From the NCBI GenBank assembly GCA_902476265.1, contig CABSCP010000008.1, positions 1 through 64,000 of the forward strand: DNA of 64,000 bases, read 5' to 3'. The DNA comes from an uncultured Lachnospiraceae bacterium. Its GTDB lineage: Bacteria > Bacillota > Clostridia > Lachnospirales > Lachnospiraceae. Below are positions 52,776 through 61,821 of the stretch, in pieces. The position numbers were made by a program, and so were the translations under genes. The notes under the pieces were generated by a model that was not told where the DNA came from, ran no database searches, and saw only the letters and a program-made list of their open reading frames with translations. Numbering within the stretch: the stretch's first letter is position 1; each line of letters begins with the position of its first letter.

Positions 52776-55700
52776 TTATACATATAGTGTGTAATCTTGC
52801 ATTTCCTTCATAAATCCGGCTCTTTTGAGCGCTTCTCCCGCCGTCTGGGGATATTCTTTTATGATCAGCCGTTTCACTTTTCCAAACAGCCTCCGCCCTT
52901 TAAAGTCCTGCACAAAACTGTCCATCGCTTCTTCCAGACAATCCGGTTCAAAAACGCGGAGCACACGGCCTTTCCGTTCCAAAACAGCCACGGGCAGGCC
53001 GCGCTTTAAGGCCACAGCCGTGCCCGGCACATTCAGAAAGCTTCTGTCCTCTTTATGAGGAAGCACTTTCCCCCACAGCTGGGCAGGGTCGGCCCCATTT
53101 AACCAGATCACCCTCTCCTCCGGCGCTGCCAGCGCCCGGGTGACCGCCCCGTAATCCTCTTTTCTGATGAACTGGGCGCCGGAAAGGCCGGATACGAAAT
53201 AGCCCCGCCTCACCTTCCCCACATACTCCCAGATGCGGAGCACCGAAAGCAGCCGGGACCAGGTCAGTCCGCAGTCTGCCGCAAGGAAGGTTTCCCGGCA
53301 TAAAATCAGATTTTGGGCCAAAAGCCGTTCTGCCCAGTCCTCCGCCGTTTTTTCCTTCACCGGGTGAACCAGATCCCATCTGCCTGCCGCCTGAGCCATC
53401 ACTCTGGCATTCACCCGCTGCCGGACAGTGGCTTTGGCGATTTTATCCCGGTTTAACCATTGACGCACCGGCACAAAGCTGTCCGCACAGACCAGTCCTT
53501 TCTGTGCCAGAGAGAGCAGCGGTCCCTGAACATCCCTGCTGTCCACAGAACGGGACAACTGTTTTAAAAAACTGGCGCCCCGCTTTCGCAGTTCCTCATA
53601 CAATATGCTTTCATCGCCTTCCGAAAGAAAGGTTTCTTCCCCTTCGCCGGGCAGCGCATCCCAGTCCGCTTCCTCGGTTTTCTCAAAGCACAGGCTGCCA
53701 TCCTGCTTAAAATGCCAGAAATAATCCCCTTCCGCCAGCAGCGCATCCAGCATGGTCTCCCTGTAGTTTTTCACTCTGGCGGGAAATAATACCTCTTCCC
53801 AGAAGGCGGCGGGGAAAGACCGTCCACAATATTCATCCACCACGTCCTTTAGTTGCTGTGCTCCGGACGCGTTTCTTAAGCTTTTGACCGCCATGAGGGC
53901 CGCATAGCTTTGGGCGGGACAGGTTTTCGCCCGGCTGCGAAGGTTGTATATCGTCGCTCTCTGCGCCTTTTGGTAAAGCTTCGCGTGATAAAAAATCCCC
54001 TCGTCCTCCACTGCGCTTTTTTCTTTTTTCAGAAATTCCAGCACCTGTTCTGCCCATTCCGGCGCAAAAAAATACCGTTCTGCCGTGTCATTCGTTCCGT
54101 GAGGTCCCCGGTAATATAGCATCCGCCGGACAATATGAAGCGCAGCCCGGAAGCTTTCTTCCCCTTCCTGTCTAAAGGCCTCCTCATATTCCTCCCGATG
54201 CTCTGCTGCGATCCATAGGCCCGGTTCCACGTAGCAGGCCAGCTGCTTTTGGGCCAGTTCCTCCAGCCACTCTACCGGAATCTCCAGTTCTCCTGCCAAA
54301 AGATCTCCTTCCATCATCAGAAGGGTGTGAAGCTGCATGCTGTCCTGAGGCAGCTTCTTTCTCTCCCCAGCCTTTTCCAGCTCGCCGGCAAAAGGTTTTC
54401 TCATTTCGATTTCCTTCAGTTCCTCATAGGCCGCCTGACGGATCCCCGGCGTTGCCGGGGTGTATTCATACATTTCCGCGGCTTCCACCTGCCACTGCAG
54501 CGGCAGCGACATGGGAGAAGGCACATCCGTGTAAACTTCCCGTACCGCCATCAGGCCGGAACGGATGGCAGAAAGCAGCCACAACACGCCTTCCATGTCC
54601 CAGATATCCTCCAGGCACTCCCGCCTGGTCTCCGCAATCAGGGGATGCCCCTCCTCCCGCATCAGGCTGTCCAGCATTTCCGTGCTGCGCAGACGCTGCA
54701 TCCAAAGGGGCTGTCTGCCGTTGCGCTTCATTCCCATCATCAACGCCCTCGCCGCATTATAGCGGAAGGTCATGGAAAAAGCAGGTGTCTGGGGCAGCAC
54801 GGCCTCCAGCACCGCCCGGGCCGTTTCCGGCTCAATGGCAAAAAGGATTCCTTCGGGTATCTTTTCCTCTCCGTAAGGGTAGAGCAAAAAACCGTCCTCC
54901 TCATCCACGCAGCCCACATTCAGTTTCCAGTTTTCCCGCGCTGCATGCCGGGCCAGGATGGAAAGGGGGCCGTTTATCCGGCGCCCGAACAGGGAATGGA
55001 CCATCAGCTGATGACATCCCGTATGATCGCAAAAATGTTCCAAAAGAATCGTCCGGTCATCCGGCAGGACTCCCGTAGATGCGATCTGTCTGCCGATAAA
55101 ATCCGCCGCATTTTCCGCTGCCGCGCTGTCCAGCCCCATATCGGCAAGCAGTCTGCACCTTTCTTCCCGGTCCGCTGCATTTCCCAGACGGGAAAGCATT
55201 TTTCCAAAAGCCCGGCTGGTCTTTAAGCTCCGCCCTTTGAGTTCCCCTTTCCAAAAGGGCACTCTGGCGCTGTCCGTATTTGCAGGTTCCACATAAACGG
55301 TGTCCTTATCCTGTCCCACGATCTTCCAGGCAAAAGCCCCCAGTAAAAAGCGGTCCCCCACATAGGATTCGTACACAAATTCTTCGTCCAGTTCTCCCAG
55401 CTTCACGCCGTCCAAAGTTTTGGCCGCATAAAGCCCTTTATCCGGAATGGTGCCTCCTGCGGCCACCGCCAGCATCCGGCTGTAAGGATCCCCGTAAACC
55501 TGTTCATGGAGGCGGTCATACAACAGCCGGGGCCGGACCGGAATTTCCCGGTTGTGCTCATAATCTCCCGCCAGCATGGAAAGAATCCGCTTCACCGTAT
55601 CTTTGGAAACTTCTGAAAAAGGCCATGCCCGCTTCAAAAGCGCCATGACTTCCTCCAGCCTGTAGCTTTCCCCTGCCGGCAGGCCTCCCGCCATACTCAC

Positions 55701-56921
55701 CAAATGCTGGGCCAGCACGTCCAGACACTGTCTGGGCGGCCGGGCTTCCTCCACTCCGCCTTTTTTTGCCAGCGCAGCGGTCATTCCGCAGGAAAGTGCC
55801 TCGGGAGCGGTCCTGGGGTACATGTGCATCACGCTGACCCGGCCCGGATTATGTCCGGCCCTGCCCAGCCGCTGCATGGTGGAGGATACGGTCCTGGGGC
55901 AGCCGATCTGAAGCACTTCATCGATATCCCCCACGTCGATTCCCAGTTCCATGGAGGAGGTGGCGCACAAAAGCCGCAGTCTGCCGTTCCGTAAAGCCTG
56001 TTCCACTTCATCCCTCTGCTCCTTGGAAAGGCTGCCGTGATGCACTCTGGCGAAATTATCCCCTGCGATCTGATTCACATAGTAAGCCAGTTTTTCCGCA
56101 TACCGACGTCCTTCCGAAAAAGCGATCACACTGCGGCAGGCCTGACAGCGGTCATATACCTTTTGCGCCACCTCTTCCCAGACGGGGTCCTTTTTCCTGC
56201 CGCCGGCAGGTGTGGTTCCCACCACCGTGATTTCTGTTTTCTTTTCCATGGAAGGCGCTACGATCACCGCCTCTTCCGGAGAGAGCCAGCGGGCCGCCAG
56301 AGGCAGCGGTTCAATGGTGGCGGACAGGCCGATCCGCTGAAGCTTCCCGCCGCACAGCTTTTCCAGCCTGGCGATGGAAAGCAAAAGATGGGCGCCCCTT
56401 TTGGCGTCAATGAGGGCGTGCAGTTCGTCCACCACCACCGCTTTCGCCGTCTTTAACACCTGCTGCCCGGACCGGGAGGTCAGCATCAGATACAAAGATT
56501 CCGGCGTGGTGATCAGAATATGGGGCGGATGCTTTGCCATATATTGCCGCTCCTTCTGGGGCGTATCCCCGGTGCGGATGGCGGTCACAATTTCCGTCCG
56601 TTCCCCTTCTTTGGAAATGCCCTCCAGAGGGCGCCGTAAGTTTTCCCGGATATCCGCCGCCAGGGATTTTAAAGGGGAAATATAAACCAGCTGCAGTTCC
56701 TGCTCCAGCCTGCCCTCCCTGGCTTCCCGCTTCATGCGGTCGATAAACACCAAAAAAGCGGACAGCGTTTTTCCGGTTCCTGTGGGCGCGCTGACAAGAA
56801 CGGGCCTGTCCCCTGCAATTGCCGGCCAGGCCTCCTTCTGCACTTGGGTAGGTTCCCCGAAAGTCTTTTCAAACCATTCTACCGTAGGCGCACAAAAAAG
56901 CTTCCTTATCTCTTCCTGCAT
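52776..56921 (-). CDS. Lhr-type large DEAD/DEAH helicase
   Basis: This 1381-residue protein is a superfamily 2 helicase of the Lhr group, linked to DNA repair. Motif I SAPTGTGKTLSAF is at about 45-56 (GKT 50-52), motif II DELH at 165-168, motif III GLSATIEP, and the second core domain has SSMELGIDVGDIDEVLQIGCP and QRLGRAGHNPGR. Winged-helix and Lhr-core domains follow, then a long C-terminal region. It is somewhat shorter than E. coli Lhr (about 1538). AAAGGAG lies 6 nt before the start, 10 bp after the serine hydrolase gene. Confidence 0.9.
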   Translation of the reverse strand: MQEEIRKLFCAPTVEWFEKTFGEPTQVQKEAWPAIAGDRPVLVSAPTGTGKTLSAFLVFIDRMKREAREGRLEQELQLVYISPLKSLAADIRENLRRPLEGISKEGERTEIVTAIRTGDTPQKERQYMAKHPPHILITTPESLYLMLTSRSGQQVLKTAKAVVVDELHALIDAKRGAHLLLSIARLEKLCGGKLQRIGLSATIEPLPLAARWLSPEEAVIVAPSMEKKTEITVVGTTPAGGRKKDPVWEEVAQKVYDRCQACRSVIAFSEGRRYAEKLAYYVNQIAGDNFARVHHGSLSKEQRDEVEQALRNGRLRLLCATSSMELGIDVGDIDEVLQIGCPRTVSSTMQRLGRAGHNPGRVSVMHMYPRTAPEALSCGMTAALAKKGGVEEARPPRQCLDVLAQHLVSMAGGLPAGESYRLEEVMALLKRAWPFSEVSKDTVKRILSMLAGDYEHNREIPVRPRLLYDRLHEQVYGDPYSRMLAVAAGGTIPDKGLYAAKTLDGVKLGELDEEFVYESYVGDRFLLGAFAWKIVGQDKDTVYVEPANTDSARVPFWKGELKGRSLKTSRAFGKMLSRLGNAADREERCRLLADMGLDSAAAENAADFIGRQIASTGVLPDDRTILLEHFCDHTGCHQLMVHSLFGRRINGPLSILARHAARENWKLNVGCVDEEDGFLLYPYGEEKIPEGILFAIEPETARAVLEAVLPQTPAFSMTFRYNAARALMMGMKRNGRQPLWMQRLRSTEMLDSLMREEGHPLIAETRRECLEDIWDMEGVLWLLSAIRSGLMAVREVYTDVPSPMSLPLQWQVEAAEMYEYTPATPGIRQAAYEELKEIEMRKPFAGELEKAGERKKLPQDSMQLHTLLMMEGDLLAGELEIPVEWLEELAQKQLACYVEPGLWIAAEHREEYEEAFRQEGEESFRAALHIVRRMLYYRGPHGTNDTAERYFFAPEWAEQVLEFLKKEKSAVEDEGIFYHAKLYQKAQRATIYNLRSRAKTCPAQSYAALMAVKSLRNASGAQQLKDVVDEYCGRSFPAAFWEEVLFPARVKNYRETMLDALLAEGDYFWHFKQDGSLCFEKTEEADWDALPGEGEETFLSEGDESILYEELRKRGASFLKQLSRSVDSRDVQGPLLSLAQKGLVCADSFVPVRQWLNRDKIAKATVRQRVNARVMAQAAGRWDLVHPVKEKTAEDWAERLLAQNLILCRETFLAADCGLTWSRLLSVLRIWEYVGKVRRGYFVSGLSGAQFIRKEDYGAVTRALAAPEERVIWLNGADPAQLWGKVLPHKEDRSFLNVPGTAVALKRGLPVAVLERKGRVLRVFEPDCLEEAMDSFVQDFKGRRLFGKVKRLIIKEYPQTAGEALKRAGFMKEMQDYTLYV

Positions 56922-56931
56922 ATATTCTCCT

Positions 56932-58122
56932 TTACAGGCTGCTTAAAATCACGTTGCGCAGTTTTCTTGTGAGGGCAAAGGTCCCTCCGTCCTTTTTCTG
57001 CATTCCCATGAGGATCGTCATGTTTTCTTTCGGAAAATTGGCAAAATACATGCCCAGCCAGCCGTCCCAGCCATACTCCCCTGCTCTGGCCAAAAGGCCT
57101 GTCTGAGCCGGATTTTGGCAGATGCGCATCAGATTTCCGTAGCTGTAGCCATCCAGTCCCAGCCAGCTGCCAAAGCCTTTCTGCTGGTGATCCAAAAGCC
57201 GCCTTTGGGTGAAATAATCCACGGTCTGCGGCTGCAGAATCCGCACGCCGCCAAGGCTCCCTCCCTGTAACAGCATTTCGGCAAATTTCATGTAGTCATC
57301 CAGTGTGGAGGAAAGTCCCGCGCCCCCGGATGCAAACGCCGGTTCCTTTGCCATATCGTTTCTCACAGAAAGGTGGCTGCCGGTATAGCGGCGCAAATAT
57401 CTGCGACCGTCCTCTCCCACCACCGATTCATAAGAGGCTGCAAGGTGCTCTCTCTTCTCTTCCGGCACCCAGAAAGCGGTATCCTTCATTCCGAGAGGCT
57501 CAAAAATTTCTTTTTTTAAAAAATCCCCGAATTTCATTCCCGAGACGGCTTCGATAACCGCTCCCAGCACATCCGCGGAAGTTCCGTAACGCCATCCCTG
57601 GCCCGGGGCATATGCCAGGGGGCATTCCGCCAAAGCACAGGCCACCTCTCCGGTGGTCATTTCCTGTTCGGTATCCATCCTGCTGTCGATCTGACGGAAT
57701 ACTTCTCCTGTCCTTCTCCCTGTATCCGTCATTTCATCCGGATAAACCAGACCGGAGGTCATCCGCAAAAGATCCAGCACCAGCATTTCCCGCTCTTCCG
57801 CCGTGCGTTCTGCTTCCTGTCCGTTCCGCCATATTTTCTGGTTCCGGTAGGCCGGGAAAAAGTCGGATACCGGCTGACAAAAATCCAGCATCCCCCGCTC
57901 CATCAAAATCATGGCTGCCGCTGCCGTCACCGGTTTTGTCTGGGAATACAGTCTGAAAATGGTGTCCCTGCTCATGGCTCTCCCTTTTTCCCGGTCCGCC
58001 ATGCCCACCTGACAATAACAGATTTCCTTTCCGTCCTTTTCCACCAGCAGGCTGACACCCGCAACAATGTTGTTTTCCATATCCTTCTGCATCACCTGAC
58101 GCAGTTTTTGTGACAAGTCCAT
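56932..58122 (-). CDS. Class C beta-lactamase-fold serine hydrolase
   Basis: This 396-residue protein has the serine-lysine motif SQTK at 60-63 (LYSQTKPVTAAAAMILMERG) and the tyrosine motif YGTS near 184-187, as in class C beta-lactamases and EstB-like esterases. No signal peptide is seen, so it is probably a cytoplasmic esterase or peptidase rather than a resistance enzyme. It lies 10 bp upstream of the helicase gene and may be co-transcribed. The natural substrate is unknown. Confidence 0.88.
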   Translation of the reverse strand: MDLSQKLRQVMQKDMENNIVAGVSLLVEKDGKEICYCQVGMADREKGRAMSRDTIFRLYSQTKPVTAAAAMILMERGMLDFCQPVSDFFPAYRNQKIWRNGQEAERTAEEREMLVLDLLRMTSGLVYPDEMTDTGRRTGEVFRQIDSRMDTEQEMTTGEVACALAECPLAYAPGQGWRYGTSADVLGAVIEAVSGMKFGDFLKKEIFEPLGMKDTAFWVPEEKREHLAASYESVVGEDGRRYLRRYTGSHLSVRNDMAKEPAFASGGAGLSSTLDDYMKFAEMLLQGGSLGGVRILQPQTVDYFTQRRLLDHQQKGFGSWLGLDGYSYGNLMRICQNPAQTGLLARAGEYGWDGWLGMYFANFPKENMTILMGMQKKDGGTFALTRKLRNVILSSL

Positions 58123-58319
58123 TTTTTCATTTTCTCCTCAAAAAAGAGTTTCTTTTATTCTAACACGTCCCATGTTTATCTGTAAATCAGCAGTTCTACC
58201 GGACGACAGGTTTTGACCGGCACAGAAACTGCCGTATATTTCTCTGACAATTTCTGTAATTTTTTCAGTTAAAGTATTGTATATTTGCCCCTATGGCATT
58301 ATACTATGTTTAAGTCGCA

Positions 58320-58337
58320 AGTTAGATATTGCTAACT
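58320..58337 (+). promoter_or_regulatory. Palindrome upstream of the ZIP transporter gene
   Basis: AGTTAG and CTAACT flank ATATTG, 38 bp before the gene start. The sequence resembles the short inverted repeats bound by DtxR/MntR-type metal regulators, but the match is by eye only. A third TTAG half-site follows at 58342. Confidence 0.4.
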
Positions 58338-58374
58338 CTCGTTAGTATCACACTATACCAGGAGGTACATATTC

Positions 58375-59214
58375 ATGGGCGTTTTAGGGACATTAATCGT
58401 CACGACCGCGCTTTCCGGTGTCGCCGGTACCGGAATGGGCGGCGTAATCGGCGCGCTGTTTCGGAAGGACTCCAACAAAACCGTCAGTCTGCTTCTAAGC
58501 TTCGCTGGCGGCGTCATGTTAAGCGTTGTCTGTTTTGATCTTGTACAGGAAGCGATCGGTACCGGAACCGACATCCTTATTGTAATCGGTTCTATTCTTC
58601 TTGGCGTGCTCATCATCTACGCACTCAATTATCTGATCGACTGTAAGGCGAATCCGGAAGTGCCCCACATCAGCAAAGAGCATCCTCAGACAGCGGATAA
58701 CCTGGATGAATTGATCCACAGCGACCACCTGGAACAGCATTGCAAAAATAAAGATAACAAATTTTCATTATTTGTGGCCGGCATCGTTATGGCGAGCGCC
58801 ATCGCCCTCCACAATGTACCGGAGGGTATGACAATCGGCGCTTCCTATGCCAGCAATAACGGCGTTATGGGCAGCGCGGCCCTGATGCTCGCCATTTTGA
58901 TCGGTGTCCATAATATTCCGGAAGGAATGGCCGTATCCGTTCCGTTAATCAGCGGCGGAATGAAAAGAAGCAAGGCCGTTGTGATCACCGCTCTCAGCGG
59001 AGCGCCTACTATCATCGGAGCGCTGTTGGGCTACTGGCTGGGAGACATCGGAAAGGCCGGTCTTGCTATCAGCCTTGGTTTTGCCAGCGGTGCAATGCTT
59101 TATGTCGTATTCGGGGAAATTTTTCCCCAGGCGATTCTCATGTACCGCAGCAAACGTCCTGCTTTCTTCACAATACTGGGCGTCATGCTGGGCCTGCTGA
59201 TTATTTTTGTATAA
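58375..59214 (+). CDS. ZIP-family metal transporter
   Basis: This 279-residue protein has about eight membrane helices and two copies of the metal-binding helix motif, ALHNVPEGMTIG and GVHNIPEGMAVS, which form the binuclear metal site. A histidine/aspartate-rich loop (VPHISKEHPQTADNLDELIHSDHLEQHC) lies between helices 3 and 4, as expected. It would import zinc or another divalent metal. AGGAGG lies 9 nt before the start, behind a palindrome that may bind a metal sensor. Confidence 0.92.
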   Translation: MGVLGTLIVTTALSGVAGTGMGGVIGALFRKDSNKTVSLLLSFAGGVMLSVVCFDLVQEAIGTGTDILIVIGSILLGVLIIYALNYLIDCKANPEVPHISKEHPQTADNLDELIHSDHLEQHCKNKDNKFSLFVAGIVMASAIALHNVPEGMTIGASYASNNGVMGSAALMLAILIGVHNIPEGMAVSVPLISGGMKRSKAVVITALSGAPTIIGALLGYWLGDIGKAGLAISLGFASGAMLYVVFGEIFPQAILMYRSKRPAFFTILGVMLGLLIIFV

Positions 59215-59251
59215 TTATAAAACCATTAAATGATATTCTTTTTCTTCTATC

Positions 59252-59375
59252 CCTTCATTGAACAACGGGACACACGCCCGAGCCATAATATTTGCCCGAT
59301 TTTCAAGGCAAATATTTATGGTCGGGGTCGTAGAATCGGAAGAGGTCTAATTCGTGTCTCTTTGTCAAATGAAGG
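59252..59375. repeat. Nested imperfect inverted repeat, 124 bp
   Basis: The outer arms CCTTCATT...GACACACG and CGTGTC...AATGAAGG match with a few mismatches; inside, CCCGAGCCATAATATTTGCC and GGCAAATATTTATGGTCGG pair around a 10-nt loop (about 59277-59326). It lies just after the ZIP gene and encodes nothing. It may be a small mobile-element remnant or a structured RNA. Confidence 0.5.
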
Positions 59376-59418
59376 TAAATGTGAAAGTCCGCAAGTATTG
59401 ATACGTTCTTATAAAATC

Positions 59419-59462
59419 AGGCAGCCGTCCGGTTCTTCTTTCCGCCGTACAGCTGCCTTTTT
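59419..59462 (+). terminator. Rho-independent terminator after the ZIP gene
   Basis: AGGCAGC and GCTGCCT form a 7-bp stem closed by further C-G pairs, followed by five T residues. It should end plus-strand transcription from the ZIP gene after the fold-back repeat. Confidence 0.7.
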
Positions 59463-59503
59463 CATACAAAAAACGGCATATTTCACCGCCCTGCTTTCTA
59501 ATG

Positions 59504-59728
59504 CTATTTCATTTTTCCTTCCGCCACGTCCCGAATCAGCGCATCCATCTGTGCCTTGGAACTGACCTGCCTGGCCTTTTCGATAACCTGCTTTTTTTCG
59601 GCTTTTCCCATGCCTGCAAAATGCTCCATTGCTTCCTCATTCATGGCCATGCCGAAACTTAATCCCAGCGGCATTTCCCGCCTGGGGTCTTCCGGATTCC
59701 CGGCTTTCTGTTTTCCCTTGTCACCCAT
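59504..59728 (-). CDS. Small conserved-looking protein, unknown function
   Basis: This 74-residue protein reads MGDKGKQKAGNPEDPRREM, then LSFGMAMNEEAMEHFAGMGKAEKKQVIEKARQVSSKAQMDALIRDV. The second part resembles the short C-terminal helical segment of YdeI/OmpD-associated-type proteins. The start at 59728 has AGAGGG 5 nt upstream; an open frame continues to 59815 without a ribosome site. Its function is unknown. Confidence 0.65.
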   Translation of the reverse strand: MGDKGKQKAGNPEDPRREMPLGLSFGMAMNEEAMEHFAGMGKAEKKQVIEKARQVSSKAQMDALIRDVAEGKMK

Positions 59729-59815
59729 TTTAGCCCTCTTTCTTTCTGAACGCTGCAATCCCCTCTTTGCCCCGCTGTATAAGCTGCTTCCTTTAAAGAA
59801 GGACTGCTGTTTCAC

Positions 59816-60069
59816 TCATACTTGCTGATTTTGTTTTGGCAGCGTACAAATTCTTTTGGGAACAGTATTCCTAAACCATACGGATTTTATTCCTGTGGGA
59901 AGAGATAAAGACTGTATTTTTCATAGATTCACGAAAGGTGCATCCCAAAAGCAGATGGCGTTATTTTTGTTAAAAATGAATACAGACATTTTATAGTATT
60001 TAAATTCTTGATGACGGGAAATTTGCGAAGCCTGCTTACCACTTTTATGTGGTGATGACAGTCAGAGGG
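59816..60069. other. Non-coding stretch before the CRISPR array
   Basis: No gene or recognisable RNA is seen. It holds the upstream region of the small minus-strand gene and a short TACCAC/GTGGTGA hairpin near 60039-60055. Confidence 0.4.
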
Positions 60070-60091
60070 ACTAGTGTGCCAGCACACTAGT
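60070..60091. repeat. Palindrome abutting the CRISPR trailer end
   Basis: ACTAGTGTGC and GCACACTAGT flank CA. The right arm overlaps the first two bases of the degenerate first CRISPR repeat. On the minus strand, the direction of array transcription, it falls directly after the last repeat and might end the transcript, though no T run follows. Confidence 0.6.
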
Positions 60092-60250
60092 TTCAAATAA
60101 CGCTACCGCAAGGTAGCGACCTTACTTCCGGGTCGCGTACCAAGCGGCCCATAAATTTCAATCCACGCTACCGCAAGGTAGCGACGGAAGAAGGCACAAC
60201 TTATGAGCTTTAAGGCACGATTTCAATCCACGCTACCGCAAGGTAGCGAC
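60090..60250 (-). CRISPR. Short CRISPR array, three repeats and two spacers
   Basis: Three 31-nt repeats lie at 60090-60120, 60155-60185 and 60220-60250, with 34-nt spacers at 60121-60154 and 60186-60219. The repeat contains CGCTACC-GCAA-GGTAGCG, a strong hairpin, and on the minus strand it begins GTCGC and ends GCGTGGATTGAAAT, the pattern of type I-C repeats. The left repeat is degenerate (ATAA in place of TCCA), as expected for the leader-distal end, so transcription runs on the minus strand from a leader at 60251 and beyond. The neighbouring cas genes are type III. Confidence 0.92.
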
Positions 60251-60377
60251 TGCAAAACTAACCAAAACTCAGCACTATCAATTCATCACTTTTGTTACAA
60301 ATCTCTAAAGTAACCTCACATGTAACCTCCTATTTCCCACATAACCCCCTTTTTTCTTAAAAATCAGTTCATTTTCC

Positions 60378-60424
60378 TGGTGCGAATCTCCCGGCTTTTT
60401 CATGTTCACTTGGGATTCGCACCA
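60378..60424 (-). promoter_or_regulatory. CRISPR leader palindrome
   Basis: TGGTGCGAATC and GATTCGCACCA are exact inverse complements 25 nt apart, about 130 bp upstream of the first repeat. Similar paired GGTGCGAA blocks occur in leaders of I-C-type arrays in Clostridia, from memory. The 60251-60600 gap holds no gene and should be the leader. Confidence 0.5.
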
Positions 60425-60600
60425 AGTCATATCATTATTAAAAGTCTTACAGTTCCTATTGCTTTTTTATATCTACAGTCTACTATCCTGTTTACGGCTT
60501 GTCAAATATGCCGCTATCTTTTCGCATTAAAATTTGGGGGATTTATCCGTAGGATATCGGATGGCCTCCTCTCTTTCTGCCCAGCTGACTCATAAATTGC

Positions 60601-61821
60601 CTAATTGCCGGAATAGCTGACTTTTTTAAGATGTTCTTTCCAAGTCGCCTCTTTTTTCAGGATTTTGACAGATTTCCTGTCATTTTCCGGGGAAATGTTG
60701 CTATCCAGATCCTGAATTCTCATGTCCTGCAGGCTCATTTTTCCTGTGCTCTCATCCAGCGTCCTGATTTTAATGTCCGAGATCTTTATCAGGACACTTC
60801 CCAGTCCATAGGGTTTTCCTCTGCCCAACTTATGGGCACAGCCTTTGTCTTCAAAATCCAGAGAGCGGCGCAGAAGTTTTTGTTCCTCTTTTGTTATACG
60901 GTCAAAATATACCCGGAAAACAAATCGGATATCTTCGTCAGGCTTTAAAGGTCTTATCCGCACATCCATTTCCTGTTTTATTTCCGTATTAGATTTCATA
61001 TTATTCCAGGTGTCGCTGTGACGGTAAAACTTACGCCCTCTCAGCATGGGTTCGTCCTCTGCCAGCGGAAATCGATCAGATGAGATATCCTCTTTTTGAT
61101 ACCAGTATTCCGTATAATCCCAGGTCAATCTGCCTTTTTCGGGATCTTTTACCGGAATTCCTTTGGGGCGTACTGTGTAATATTTCGTTTTTTCGGGATG
61201 GGGAGACGCGGTAGGTCCTAATACCCAGGGATCCATGTAATATTCATTTATGTTTCCTTTCCAGCCTTCTTTTAACCTGGCATCTGTAAACCACACTCTG
61301 GAGCCTGCAGCGATATTCTGTTCCTTCTGTTTTGTGTCCGCTTTCTCTTTCGCAACCATACCAAAAACCGAGCAGGCCATGCACAAATGTTTTCTGTCAC
61401 TGCATGGCTGATAACCGCCTCTCTTTTCCAGAATGGTATTCACTTTTTTCAATTCATCCTGACGATAACGGGATGTGGAGAGGCAGCTGTTGGACATCAC
61501 TTCAAATACACTTCTGACCATACCGCGGATTTCCGATGCCGGAATCACAGGATTGCTGGTTGGCCAGGTACTCCATCCTGCCTGCTTTCGAGGCCTTTTG
61601 AGCGGTTCATAGGAAAAAAACTCAAGTACATCAGAGCCTGTTTGCTGTGCATCCCCCTCTGGGGACGGTATAAAAAGAGGGGACAGAAGTTCTATTTCAC
61701 AGTCAAAATAGCCGGTGAAAAATTCGCCCTCCCCATCCTTTTTATCCTCGCTCTTTCTGTCGCATTCTTCTTCCAGAGGCACAAAATAATATGGCTTTTT
61801 TACATCACTCTTCTCCATCAT
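60601..61821 (-). CDS. TIGR03986-type CRISPR RAMP protein
   Basis: This RAMP-superfamily protein of about 406 residues would be a structural subunit of a type III RNA-targeting complex. It has a Cas7-like opening (FFTGYFDCEIELLSPLFIPSP), PVIPASEIRGMVRSVFEVMSNSC, a cysteine site LCMACSVFG and a glycine-rich loop HKLGRGKPYGLGSV near the end. These match the TIGR03986 family as I know it. The start at 61821 overlaps the Csx19-like stop by 4 bp and has AGGAGGGG upstream. It is the last gene of the operon, about 350 bp from the array. Confidence 0.85.
   Translation of the reverse strand: MMEKSDVKKPYYFVPLEEECDRKSEDKKDGEGEFFTGYFDCEIELLSPLFIPSPEGDAQQTGSDVLEFFSYEPLKRPRKQAGWSTWPTSNPVIPASEIRGMVRSVFEVMSNSCLSTSRYRQDELKKVNTILEKRGGYQPCSDRKHLCMACSVFGMVAKEKADTKQKEQNIAAGSRVWFTDARLKEGWKGNINEYYMDPWVLGPTASPHPEKTKYYTVRPKGIPVKDPEKGRLTWDYTEYWYQKEDISSDRFPLAEDEPMLRGRKFYRHSDTWNNMKSNTEIKQEMDVRIRPLKPDEDIRFVFRVYFDRITKEEQKLLRRSLDFEDKGCAHKLGRGKPYGLGSVLIKISDIKIRTLDESTGKMSLQDMRIQDLDSNISPENDRKSVKILKKEATWKEHLKKVSYSGN

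Noticed and set aside
54249..55226. 325-codon plus-strand open frame
   Set aside because: It is antisense to the Lhr helicase gene, with Arg/Gln/His-rich low-complexity translation and no family features.
56932..58122. Antibiotic-resistance beta-lactamase
   Set aside because: The class C fold motifs are present, but there is no signal peptide and no resistance context; an esterase or peptidase is more likely.
60090..60250. Complete type I-C CRISPR-Cas system
   Set aside because: Repeat and leader resemble I-C, but none of cas3, cas5, cas7, cas8c, cas4, cas1 or cas2 of that type is in the window; the nearby genes are type III.
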